Assembly: GCA_934621705.1 (NCBI GenBank)
Contig: CAKTUP010000053.1
Span: 1 to 13,452 of the forward strand
Reading direction: 5' to 3'
Origin: an uncultured Petrimonas sp.
GTDB lineage: Bacteria > Bacteroidota > Bacteroidia > Bacteroidales > Dysgonomonadaceae
Length of the DNA stretch: 13,452 nucleotides
Shown here: in pieces, positions 1-6,456 of the stretch
How the letters are laid out: every line of letters starts with the position of its first letter
Numbering within the stretch: the stretch's first letter is position 1
Translations under genes and position numbers: made by a program
The notes under the pieces: generated by a model
The model's database searches: none
What the model was told of the DNA's origin: nothing
The model's input: only the letters and a program-made list of their open reading frames with translations

Positions 1-828
1 TACGACCCGTCGGTTTTCTCGGCGCTCGCCATTAAAAACGGCTTTGACAAAGGGCTTGCCATTCATTTAGGTAAAATTTTGGAATGTGCCGCTATTGCCG
101 CGCTGCCTGGAAGCGGAAGTGATTGCATGTTTGGCTATTTGCACGAAGACAATTTCGTGCTCGAACCACTTTCGCCTTTGCGTAAATGTACTACGCTTTC
201 TGTTGCTGCACACACATTGTACGAAAAAACCAATCCGTACATTTTACCCGGTCCCGGCGGAGCCATCAACTTGCATGAATCGAAATTTGAGCAAATCGAT
301 GATAATAAAGTACGCGTAAGCGGAAGTCGTTTTGTGCCTACGGAAGAATATTTTGTGAAACTGGAAGGGGTAAAGCGAGTTGGATACAGAACCATTTCTT
401 GCGCCGGCGTGAAAGACCCGATTATGATTTCAAAAATCGACAGCATCACACAAAGCGTAAAAGACCGTGTGCAAAACAACTTTGAGAATTACGGCATTAC
501 CGATTTCTTTCTTGATTTCAAGATTTACGGCCGAAATGGCGTGATGGCCATGTTTCCTGATACGCCGCAAAGCGCAAGTGATGAGTTGCTTATCATCATC
601 GAAGCAGTTGCGCCAACGCAGGAGCAAGCCGACACTATTTGCGGATTTGCACGAAGCACCATGCTTCATTTCGGTTACGAAGGACGTATTGCCACAGCAG
701 GAAACTTGGCATTTCCGTTTTCACCATCCGATGCAAAAATGGGCGAAGTTTTCGAGTTCAACATCTACCACTTGATGAAAGTGAACGACCCAAAATCATT
801 GTTTCCGATAGAATATATTCAGTTTTGA
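1..828 (+). CDS. AtuA-like (DUF1446-type) family protein, 5' truncated by the window edge
   Basis: The frame is open from base 1 to a TGA at 826-828, giving 275 C-terminal residues. The family is usually around 450 residues, so roughly the first 170 are outside the window. It resembles the AtuA-like family, named after a Pseudomonas acyclic terpene utilisation gene. Supporting motifs are the glycine-rich GSGSDCMFGYL, the LEPLSPLRKCT / LSVAAHTLYEKTNPY stretch, LPGPGG and VGYRTISCAGVKDP. The biochemical role of this subgroup is not established, and the name should not be read as evidence for terpene degradation. It is probably cytoplasmic, since no membrane segment is visible. It is followed by a DUF4387 gene after a 54-base gap, and that pairing is a familiar one, sometimes as a fusion. 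A TTG at 79 is an internal codon rather than a start, because the homology continues upstream of it. Confidence 0.8.
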   Translation, partial: YDPSVFSALAIKNGFDKGLAIHLGKILECAAIAALPGSGSDCMFGYLHEDNFVLEPLSPLRKCTTLSVAAHTLYEKTNPYILPGPGGAINLHESKFEQIDDNKVRVSGSRFVPTEEYFVKLEGVKRVGYRTISCAGVKDPIMISKIDSITQSVKDRVQNNFENYGITDFFLDFKIYGRNGVMAMFPDTPQSASDELLIIIEAVAPTQEQADTICGFARSTMLHFGYEGRIATAGNLAFPFSPSDAKMGEVFEFNIYHLMKVNDPKSLFPIEYIQF

Positions 829-845
829 TTTTCAATCTTTACTCC

Positions 846-866
846 TTGTTCTTTGTTCTTTGCTCT
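846..866 (+). repeat. Three tandem heptamers (TTGTTCT, TTGTTCT, TTGCTCT)
   Basis: Three consecutive 7-base units lie in the 54-base gap between the AtuA-like gene and the DUF4387 gene. The third unit has one substitution. A short CAAA tetramer run (871-882) follows directly and leads into the ATG at 883. The array is non-coding. Its 7-base period matches that of the array at 1203-1251 in the next gap. Confidence 0.6.
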
Positions 867-882
867 AAAACAAACAAACAAA

Positions 883-1200
883 ATGAAATACAATCTAACC
901 GACGTAGCTTCCGTCATCCGAAGCAAAAATTCGGGTCCGTATGAATTAACGTTTGACGTTATTTTTAAGGACTTCGAAATATACGAACGTGTGAAAGCGG
1001 CAAAAGTATTCAACGAAAAAATGTTTGCCAAACTGTATCAAATTCCCGCGTCGAAGATTATCGGCGTAGTGCATTTTGACCCAGCGAAAGCGATAAAAAC
1101 AACCATCGTACGCCCTATTCCTTCGGGAGCATTGGGCGAAACCGATGTGTATGGTGCGCAGCAACACGCCCCGTTAATGAAACTGCAATTTGAATTATAA
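883..1200 (+). CDS. DUF4387 (AtuA-related) small protein
   Basis: This 105-residue protein matches the DUF4387 family along its length. It has the N-terminal motif LTDVASVIRSKNSGPYELTF, a central VVHFDPAKAIKTTIVRP, and the C-terminal signature GALGETDVYGAQQHAPLM. The ATG at 883 is preferred over an in-frame ATG at 853, because the upstream extension (MFFALKQTNK) would be encoded by the heptamer/tetramer repeat tract and does not look like family sequence. DUF4387 proteins are found next to, or fused to, AtuA-like proteins, which fits the upstream neighbour and suggests they form one functional unit or complex. No catalytic role is known to me. No signal peptide or membrane segment is seen, so it is probably cytoplasmic. 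Confidence 0.85.
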   Translation: MKYNLTDVASVIRSKNSGPYELTFDVIFKDFEIYERVKAAKVFNEKMFAKLYQIPASKIIGVVHFDPAKAIKTTIVRPIPSGALGETDVYGAQQHAPLMKLQFEL

Positions 1201-1202
1201 TT

Positions 1203-1251
1203 CCCAAATCCCAAATCCCAAATCCCAAATCCGAAATCGTAAATCGTAAAT
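1203..1251 (+). repeat. Seven tandem heptamers directly upstream of a start codon
   Basis: Four perfect CCCAAAT units (1203-1230) are followed by one CCGAAAT (1231-1237) and two CGTAAAT (1238-1251). The array fills nearly the whole 55-base gap between the DUF4387 stop and the ATG at 1256, ending four bases before that ATG. In the frame of the downstream gene the array contains a TAA (1247-1249), so copy-number change would alter leader length or spacing rather than the protein. CCCAAAT-like interspersed repeats occur between genes in many Bacteroidota genomes; that is from memory and not checked here. Confidence 0.85.
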
Positions 1252-1255
1252 TCCC

Positions 1256-2200
1256 ATGCGTAACTTCATTCAAGAATACATGGTTTCGTCGCAATACTTC
1301 GCACCACGCGGAAAGGAGCGGCTGATGTTTCTCGGCGAGCAAATTTCGCACCGGCATTTGAATTACAGCGACCGTCTTATCGGTATCGTGGGTGATGCGG
1401 GTGCCGGAAAATCGTCGTTGATAAAGGGAATGTTCCCCGGTCTGCAACTGTCAAACGACGACGATATTGTGAATCCGCGCAAGATGCTGCAAGTGCGAAA
1501 CTCGATGATGGAAGTGGATGATGCCACTACTTTCCATCTCGATATCCGCTTTCAGATGGCGTTCACGCAGATGTACGAAATTGTGGATTACGTGAACTCG
1601 TTGCTGGAGCGCAACCGCCGTGTAGTCATCGAGCATTTCAATTTGCTGTATCCGGCGTTAGGCAGAAATGCCGACATCATTGTGGGAATCGGCGAAGAGA
1701 TCATCGTTACCCGTCCGAGCCTTTTCGGGCCGCAACCCGAAAGTGTTTACCGGATTGTACACGAATCGCTTTTGTTCCGTAAAATGGCGCATTCAGCCGA
1801 AGAAGTTACTACCGAAGTGCTTCATGAATCTTTTGACATCAAAGCGGATGAATATTTCTTTTCCGATATCAGAAACGGATTTGTGATTAAGTTTTACCAA
1901 AAACCCGATATCGATTTGGAAAAACTTGCTGTGCTTATCGATGAAAAGATATCGCAAAATATGCCCATCTCCTATTACGATGAAGACCATATAATGATTG
2001 GAGACAGAATTGTGACTTGCGACGGTTCGCGCTTTCATGTGAAAAACACGTCGGAAATCAAAAATTTCTCGCTCGTCAAACGCTTTATTTATGATCCCGC
2101 TACAAAAACCCACTGTTTGATAGGCGTTGTGGACAATCATACCGAAGATTTGGAAAACCGAAACACCCGTTATTTCTTAACCCGGAAAAGTTTGGAATGA
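1256..2200 (+). CDS. P-loop protein, 'alanine-tRNA synthetase second additional domain'-type
   Basis: This is a 314-residue protein. Residues 41-54 carry a clear Walker A/P-loop (LIGIVGDAGAGKSS), preceded by a conserved-looking YFAPRGKERLMFLGEQI segment. A hydrophobic strand VVIEHFNLLYP (about 123-133) could serve as a Walker B-type element. The C-terminal half (about 175-310) contains scattered His/Cys residues in MAHSAEE, TCDGSRFHV and VVDNHTED. I recall similar proteins being annotated as containing an alanine-tRNA synthetase second additional domain, which relates to the editing domain of AlaRS/ThrRS. The canonical HxxxH and CxxxH metal motifs are not obvious, so tRNA editing should not be assumed. 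It may be a nucleotide-binding accessory factor for the neighbouring metabolic enzymes. The stop overlaps the next gene's ATG (ATGA, 2197-2200), which indicates translational coupling to the hydro-lyase alpha subunit. Confidence 0.7.
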   Translation: MRNFIQEYMVSSQYFAPRGKERLMFLGEQISHRHLNYSDRLIGIVGDAGAGKSSLIKGMFPGLQLSNDDDIVNPRKMLQVRNSMMEVDDATTFHLDIRFQMAFTQMYEIVDYVNSLLERNRRVVIEHFNLLYPALGRNADIIVGIGEEIIVTRPSLFGPQPESVYRIVHESLLFRKMAHSAEEVTTEVLHESFDIKADEYFFSDIRNGFVIKFYQKPDIDLEKLAVLIDEKISQNMPISYYDEDHIMIGDRIVTCDGSRFHVKNTSEIKNFSLVKRFIYDPATKTHCLIGVVDNHTEDLENRNTRYFLTRKSLE

Positions 2201-3039
2201 AAAAAGTAAACGTGTCAGATATAACCGCTTTGGTGGAAAAGCTTTGCATTGAAGCGTGCTGTGTGATTACCGATGATATCAACCAAAAGTTCAAAAGCTG
2301 TTTGCAAACTGAGAAATCGCCGCTCGGGAAAGAAATTTTGGGTACGCTTATCGAAAATGCCCGCATTGCCCGAGAAGAACGCAGCCCGATGTGTCAGGAC
2401 ACGGGAATGACCGTTGTTTTTGTGCGCATGGGACAAAATGTGCAAATTGAAGGCGGATTTATCGAAGATGCCATCAATCAGGGCGTTCGGCAAGGTTATG
2501 AGAAAGGATATTTACGCAAATCGGTGGTGAAAGACCCCATTTATCGCGAAAATACCAAAGACAACACGCCTGCCGTAATTCATTACGAAATTGTTCCCGA
2601 CGATGTTTTTCACATTACCGTTTCGCCCAAAGGCTTTGGCAGCGAAAACAAAAGCGCGCTGAAAATGCTCACACCGAGTGAAGGTGTGGAAGGCGTAAAA
2701 CGATTTGTGTTGGAAACAATTTCGGCTGCCGGTGGAAATTCTTGTCCGCCCATTATCGTGGGTGTCGGCATCGGCGGAACGATGGAAAAAGCCGCATACT
2801 TGAGTAAAAAAGCGTTGCTTCGGCCGTTAGACACCCAAAATCCGGATGCTGCACTTGCCGCGTTGGAAATCGAACTGCTTGCCGAAATCAATAAACTCGG
2901 AATCGGCCCTGCCGGATTTGGCGGAACCACCACCGCCTTAGGCGTAAATATCCTGACATACGCCACGCACATTGCCGGACTTCCGGTGTCGGTGAATATC
3001 GGTTGTCACGCAACAAGGCATGCGGAAGGAAGTTTGTGA
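2197..3039 (+). CDS. Class I fumarase/L-tartrate dehydratase-type hydro-lyase, alpha subunit
   Basis: This 280-residue protein has the full length typical of the separate alpha subunit of two-subunit class I hydro-lyases, which reversibly dehydrate hydroxy-dicarboxylates using an oxygen-sensitive [4Fe-4S] cluster. Three cysteines sit where the cluster ligands are expected: C66 in SPMCQDTGM, C183 in GGNSCPPIIVG and C270 in VNIGCHATRH near the C-terminus. GVGIGGTMEKAA and GPAGFGGTTTALG are further family motifs. The substrate cannot be read from sequence, because this family includes fumarase, tartrate dehydratase and mesaconase. The location next to AtuA/DUF4387 genes, not tricarboxylic acid cycle genes, argues for a specialised substrate. 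The ATG overlaps the preceding stop by 4 bases, and the beta subunit follows after 42 bases. It is cytoplasmic. Confidence 0.92.
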   Translation: MKKVNVSDITALVEKLCIEACCVITDDINQKFKSCLQTEKSPLGKEILGTLIENARIAREERSPMCQDTGMTVVFVRMGQNVQIEGGFIEDAINQGVRQGYEKGYLRKSVVKDPIYRENTKDNTPAVIHYEIVPDDVFHITVSPKGFGSENKSALKMLTPSEGVEGVKRFVLETISAAGGNSCPPIIVGVGIGGTMEKAAYLSKKALLRPLDTQNPDAALAALEIELLAEINKLGIGPAGFGGTTTALGVNILTYATHIAGLPVSVNIGCHATRHAEGSL

Positions 3040-3081
3040 CTGGGAGACGATGGCTTTGCCTTCGTAACAAAAACAACAACA

Positions 3082-3636
3082 ATGAACAACAAACTAATCT
3101 TACAAGCACCATTTTCTGACGAAACCATCCGCTCCTTAAAAGCGGGCGATATGGTTTATATTTCGGGAACGGTTTATACGGCCCGCGATGCGGCCCACAA
3201 GCGACTGTGCGAAATGTTAGAGCGCGGCGAACCCATGCCTTTCGACTTTGCCGGACAAGCCGTTTATTACGCCGGCCCCGCACCTGCCAAACCCGGGAAA
3301 CCCATCGGTTCCGTTGGGCCAACTACCGGCGGACGGATGGATGCTTACTCGCCCACGCTTATAGCCGAAGGCTTGAAAGTGATGATTGGTAAAGGCACAC
3401 GCAGCGCCGAAGTTATCGAAGCAATGAAAAAACACACCGGCGTTTACTTCGCCGCCATTGGCGGAGCCGCCGCGTTGATGGCAAAGTGCGTGGAGAGTGC
3501 CGAAGTTATCGCGTTTGAAGAATTGGGAACCGAAGCCATCCGAAAATTACAGGTAAAAGAACTGCCTGTGGTGGTGGCTATCGATTGCCGGGGCAACGAT
3601 ATTTATCAATCGGGACGCGATGCGTACAAAATGTAA
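3082..3636 (+). CDS. Class I fumarase/L-tartrate dehydratase-type hydro-lyase, beta subunit
   Basis: This 184-residue protein matches the C-terminal (swivelling) domain of class I fumarases as encoded in two-subunit enzymes. Visible family motifs are VYTARDAAHKR (residues 32-41), VYYAGPAPAKPGKPIGSVGP (61-80), TTGGRMD followed by YSP (81-91), and IGKGTRS (102-108). TARDxAH and the GxGxR-type loop contribute to substrate binding in this family. It should assemble with the upstream alpha subunit to form the active hydro-lyase. The start ATG at 3082 follows an A/C-rich leader (AACAAAAACAACAACA) with no Shine-Dalgarno motif, as is common in Bacteroidota. It appears to be the last gene of its transcription unit, because a promoter for the next gene lies immediately downstream. 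Confidence 0.92.
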   Translation: MNNKLILQAPFSDETIRSLKAGDMVYISGTVYTARDAAHKRLCEMLERGEPMPFDFAGQAVYYAGPAPAKPGKPIGSVGPTTGGRMDAYSPTLIAEGLKVMIGKGTRSAEVIEAMKKHTGVYFAAIGGAAALMAKCVESAEVIAFEELGTEAIRKLQVKELPVVVAIDCRGNDIYQSGRDAYKM

Positions 3637-3647
3637 CGCATAATTCT

Positions 3648-3655
3648 TACCTTTG
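3648..3655 (+). promoter_or_regulatory. Bacteroidota -7 promoter element (TACCTTTG) for the acyltransferase gene
   Basis: TACCTTTG matches TAnnTTTG exactly and lies 30 bases upstream of the ATG at 3686. No clear TTTG -33 element is seen at the usual distance. It implies that the acyltransferase gene is transcribed separately from the hydro-lyase cluster. Confidence 0.6.
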
Positions 3656-3685
3656 CGCGCTCAATAATCTCACAACTCAACGTTA

Positions 3686-4837
3686 ATGTCCGGAACAAAA
3701 GTTTCTGCCGCTGCATTTTCAGATACTAAACCCCATTACGAAATCCTAAACGGATTGCGCGGTGTGGCGGCCCTCATGGTTATTTTGTATCATATTTTCG
3801 AAGGTTTTGCAACAAGCCCCATTGACCAGCGATTCAATCACGGATACCTGGCCGTCGATTTCTTTTTCGTTCTGTCGGGATTCGTTATCGGTTATGCCTA
3901 TGACGACCGATGGAGTACCGGTTTGAAAACAAAAGACTTTTTCAAACGCCGGCTCATCCGCCTGCATCCTATGATTGTTTTGGGAATCGTGTTCGGTGTT
4001 ATTACGTTTATCATTCAAGGCAGCAAGCAGTGGGACGGAACGCCCGTTTCGTTGTCTATGGTTTTGCTGGCCATGCTTCTCAGTCTTTTTCTGATTCCCG
4101 CGGCGCCGGGTTCGGGGATTGAAGTGCGTGGAAATGGCGAGATGTTTCCGTTGAACGGGCCTGTCTGGACATTGTTTTTCGAATATATCGGTAATATTCT
4201 CTACGCGCTGTTTATCCGCCGGCTATCCACCAAAGCGCTTACGGTGCTTGTAGTGTTGGCAGGCGCGGGATTGGCTTCGTTCGCGGTGTTCAATTTTTCA
4301 GGTTACGGGCATTTAGGCGTGGGATGGTCTATGACAGATTATAACCTGCACGGAGGTTTCCTGCGGTTGTTGTTCTCCTTCTCAATCGGTTTGCTGATGT
4401 CGCGCAATTTTAAGCCGATACACATCAGAGGCGCTTTTTGGATATGCGGATTGATAATTGTTGCCTTGCTTTCCGTGCCTTACATCGGTGATGGCAGCGC
4501 GCCGTGGAAAAACGGTTTGTACGACGCCGTTTGCACCATTATTGTTTTTCCGGTGCTGGTTTACCTGGGCGCTTCGGGCAAGGTAACGGACAAAAGCACC
4601 TCGAAATTCTGTAAATTTTTAGGTGATATCTCCTATCCGCTCTACGTGGTGCATTACCCTTTCATGTACCTGTTTTACGCGTGGTTGTGGAGCAACAGCC
4701 TCACATTTTCACAAACCTGGTATGTGGCGTTGGCTTTGTTCTTCGGAAATATCTTGTTGGCATACCTCAGCCTGAAGCTGTACGATGAACCGATGCGCAA
4801 GTATTTGACGAAGCGTTTTTTGTTGAAAAAGAAATAA
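3686..4837 (+). CDS. Acyltransferase 3 family membrane protein (OafA/YrhL-like)
   Basis: This is a 383-residue polytopic inner-membrane protein with about ten hydrophobic segments. The N-terminal motif LNGLRGVAALMVILYHIFEG (residues 21-40) carries the family's conserved Arg and His (R25, H36). It is followed by GYLAVDFFFVLSGFVIGY (53-70) and the RRLIRLHP motif (88-95). The later GPVWTLFFEYIGN and ISYPLYVVHYPFMY segments are also characteristic. Members transfer O-acyl groups, often acetyl, to cell-surface glycans, O-antigen, peptidoglycan or small molecules, and the acceptor here is unknown. The C-terminus ends in a basic tail without an SGNH-hydrolase fusion. A separate promoter upstream, and another before the next gene, suggest a single-gene unit with no evident link to the hydro-lyase cluster. 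Confidence 0.9.
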   Translation: MSGTKVSAAAFSDTKPHYEILNGLRGVAALMVILYHIFEGFATSPIDQRFNHGYLAVDFFFVLSGFVIGYAYDDRWSTGLKTKDFFKRRLIRLHPMIVLGIVFGVITFIIQGSKQWDGTPVSLSMVLLAMLLSLFLIPAAPGSGIEVRGNGEMFPLNGPVWTLFFEYIGNILYALFIRRLSTKALTVLVVLAGAGLASFAVFNFSGYGHLGVGWSMTDYNLHGGFLRLLFSFSIGLLMSRNFKPIHIRGAFWICGLIIVALLSVPYIGDGSAPWKNGLYDAVCTIIVFPVLVYLGASGKVTDKSTSKFCKFLGDISYPLYVVHYPFMYLFYAWLWSNSLTFSQTWYVALALFFGNILLAYLSLKLYDEPMRKYLTKRFLLKKK

Positions 4838-4843
4838 GTCGTG

Positions 4844-4851
4844 TATATTTG
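4844..4851 (+). promoter_or_regulatory. Bacteroidota -7 promoter element (TATATTTG) for the YggS-family gene
   Basis: TATATTTG matches TAnnTTTG and lies in the short gap after the acyltransferase stop, 30 bases before the ATG at 4882. A TTTG at 4819-4822, inside the end of the acyltransferase gene, is 21 bases upstream and may act as the -33 element. This site decides the start of the next gene: an alternative in-frame TTG at 4849 overlaps the promoter itself. Confidence 0.65.
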
Positions 4852-4881
4852 TTTTCAGATGAGACTTACACAACGCTTAAC

Positions 4882-5625
4882 ATGAACGATAAAAATACGA
4901 TAACCAACAACATAACCGCCATACTCAAACGGATTGAAAAAGCCTGCGAAAGCTGCAACAGAAATCCGGATGAGGTGAAGTTGCTGCTGGCTGTGAAAAC
5001 CGTTCCGGGCGACAGGATAAAAATGGCTTTCGAAGCCGGACAAACACTTATCGGAGAGAATAAAGTACAGGAAATCAAATCGAAATTCGATGAATTAGCC
5101 GGTTTTCCGCATCAAAAACACTTTATCGGACACCTTCAAACCAACAAGATCAAGGACATTTTGAAATTCAACGTTACCTGCATCCAGTCGCTCGATCGGT
5201 TGGAGTTGGCTGAAAAGTTGAATCAACGGTTGATTTTTGAGAAAAAGGAAATGGATGTCTTGATTCAGGTAAACACCTCTGCCGAAGAAAGTAAGTTCGG
5301 GATCAGTCCCGATAACACTATCGAATTCATTAAACAAGCTTCCCTGTTTGAAAATATTCGCATCAAAGGCTTGATGACCATCGGACTGTTCAGCGCCGAA
5401 ACCGAAAAGGTGAGAAAATGCTTCAAGCTGTTGAAAGAATTGCAGCAGGAAATTATTCGTCAGAATATCCCGAATGTAAGAATGGACGAACTATCGATGG
5501 GAATGAGCGGAGATTTGGAAACGGCCATTGAGGAAGGAGCCACCATTGTGAGGGTTGGAACGGCCATTTTTGGCCACAGAATGTACCCCGACAGCTATTA
5601 TTGGAATGAAAATAAACGGAATTGA
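4882..5625 (+). CDS. yggS: YggS/PROSC-family pyridoxal phosphate homeostasis protein
   Basis: This 247-residue protein is a single-domain PLP-binding TIM barrel of the YggS (PLPBP) family, with the usual length of about 230-250. The PLP Lys is probably K39 in LLLAVKTVPG. Other family motifs are LIGENKVQE, HFIGHLQTNK, IQSLDRLELAEKLN, VLIQVNTSAEESKFG, IKGLMTIG, LSMGMSGDLETAIEEGAT and VRVGTAIFG. Family members have no known enzymatic activity and buffer or deliver PLP in the cytoplasm, so loss perturbs amino-acid and vitamin B6 pools. The ATG at 4882 is chosen because the longer TTG-initiated frame would begin inside a TAnnTTTG promoter element. The N-terminus MNDKNTITNNITAILKRIEKA then fits the family's opening helix. 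It probably forms its own transcription unit. Confidence 0.93.
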   Translation: MNDKNTITNNITAILKRIEKACESCNRNPDEVKLLLAVKTVPGDRIKMAFEAGQTLIGENKVQEIKSKFDELAGFPHQKHFIGHLQTNKIKDILKFNVTCIQSLDRLELAEKLNQRLIFEKKEMDVLIQVNTSAEESKFGISPDNTIEFIKQASLFENIRIKGLMTIGLFSAETEKVRKCFKLLKELQQEIIRQNIPNVRMDELSMGMSGDLETAIEEGATIVRVGTAIFGHRMYPDSYYWNENKRN

Positions 5626-5798
5626 GAAGCGGAAAAAACAAAAGCACTCTTAATATGTAAGTTGAATTTTTTTAAAATCATATTTTAAAGCAACAATAAC
5701 CTTTATCATCCAAAAAAAACTTTTTAACCGCATTTTTCGATTATTCTCTTATCTTTGCAAACAGAAAAATAATTTAACCACTTTAAACATAGAGTGCA
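5626..5798. other. AT-rich intergenic region with an A/T palindrome
   Basis: This 173-base gap separates the YggS-family gene from the sigma factor gene. It contains a perfect 8-bp A/T-only inverted repeat with a 3-base loop (TTTAAAAT, 5671-5678; ATTTTAAA, 5682-5689), preceded by a run of T residues. That could act as a weak bidirectional terminator or simply be an AT-rich promoter-upstream region. The sigma factor promoter lies at 5750-5757. No convincing small gene was seen. Confidence 0.5.
5750..5757 (+). promoter_or_regulatory. Bacteroidota -7 promoter element (TATCTTTG) for the ECF sigma gene
   Basis: TATCTTTG matches TAnnTTTG exactly, 41 bases before the ATG at 5799. The sequence about 19 bases upstream is T-rich but has no clean TTTG. 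Its presence suggests that the sigma/anti-sigma pair is expressed from the housekeeping sigma factor, so the circuit is primed before the inducer appears. Confidence 0.65.
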
Positions 5799-6353
5799 AT
5801 GATAACCTTCGGTAATGAGGAGCACTTTAAGAATTTTTATCTGCAAAAAGCGCCTTCGCTGATTTCTTTTGCCCGTAAATTCGTAGATGTTTTTACGGCG
5901 GAAGACATTGTGCACGACGTTTTTCTGAAAGCGTGGCAAGAGCGGATGTCTCTTTCGCGCGACAGGGGAGCCGATGCTTATCTCTTCCGAATGGTGCAGA
6001 ATTCTTGCATAGATTACCTGAGACACAAAACCATAGAAGATAATTTTGTGAGCAAAGCTCTGCTGGAATTGCAAATTGAAGAACTAAAATGGAGCGACTC
6101 ATCAGACGACGTGATGCTCCAAGAAGAACATCTCAAGGCCATTTTCTCAGCCATCGAGAAACTCCCCCCAAAATGCAAAACAATATTTACCAAATCCTAT
6201 CTCGAAAACCAAAAACACTCCGAAATTGCAGATCATCTTCAAATTTCAGTTAGAACGGTGGAAGCTCAGGTTTACAAGGCATTAAAGCTTATTCGTAACA
6301 GCCTGATACATGTTTTGGTGGTTTCTTTTTTGCATTTAGCACAAAATTTATAA
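5799..6353 (+). CDS. ECF RNA polymerase sigma factor (Bacteroidota FecI-like)
   Basis: This 184-residue protein is typical in length for the Bacteroidota-expanded ECF sigma family. Sigma region 2 spans about residues 11-79 and includes ARKFVDVFTAEDIVHDVFLK, AYLFRMVQNSCIDYLRHK and an aromatic-rich core for -10 recognition. Sigma region 4 spans about 112-168 (AIEKLPPKCKTIFTKSYLEN, then HSEIADHLQISVRTVEAQVY), the helix-turn-helix that contacts the -35 element. There is no sigma-3 domain, as expected for an ECF factor. It is followed by a FecR-like anti-sigma gene and an STN-domain transporter, so it should be held inactive by FecR until the transporter signals. The likely target is the susC/susD promoter downstream. 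It is cytoplasmic and may be inner-membrane-tethered via FecR. Confidence 0.93.
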   Translation: MITFGNEEHFKNFYLQKAPSLISFARKFVDVFTAEDIVHDVFLKAWQERMSLSRDRGADAYLFRMVQNSCIDYLRHKTIEDNFVSKALLELQIEELKWSDSSDDVMLQEEHLKAIFSAIEKLPPKCKTIFTKSYLENQKHSEIADHLQISVRTVEAQVYKALKLIRNSLIHVLVVSFLHLAQNL

Positions 6354-6435
6354 AAAACTCAAAAAAAGCGTAAGTAGTTTTTGTTGTGTAATCGTATTAA
6401 TAATAACGAGAGCATAAAATTGACAATTGCGTTTG

Positions 6436-6443
6436 TAACTTTA
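6436..6443 (+). promoter_or_regulatory. Possible weak -7 element (TAACTTTA) before the FecR gene
   Basis: TAACTTTA matches TAnnTTTG at five of its six specified positions, with the final G replaced. It is 21 bases before the fecR-like ATG. The 103-base gap between the sigma and FecR genes is longer than usual for tightly coupled genes, so an additional promoter is possible. Co-transcription from the sigma gene promoter is equally likely. Confidence 0.25.
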
Positions 6444-6456
6444 CAGAAAACAGACA

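Noticed and set aside
1..828. Acyclic terpene (citronellol/geraniol) degradation function from the AtuA name
   Set aside because: No other terpene-pathway gene is present. The family name is historical and the neighbours are a hydro-lyase pair, so the pathway should not be inferred from it.
853..882. In-frame ATG at 853 as the start of the DUF4387 gene
   Set aside because: The extra ten residues come from the heptamer/CAAA repeat tract and do not resemble the family; the conserved part begins at 883.
1203..1251. CRISPR-like array
   Set aside because: The units are 7 bp and contiguous without spacers, so this is a simple tandem repeat. No cas gene is present.
2888..3322. 144-codon minus-strand frame across the hydro-lyase alpha/beta junction
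   Set aside because: It is an Arg/Trp-rich shadow of two well-supported plus-strand genes, with no family resemblance.
4849..4881. Upstream in-frame TTG start for the YggS-family gene, adding 11 residues
   Set aside because: The TTG lies inside the TATATTTG promoter element, so it would not be on the transcript. The ATG at 4882 fits the family N-terminus.
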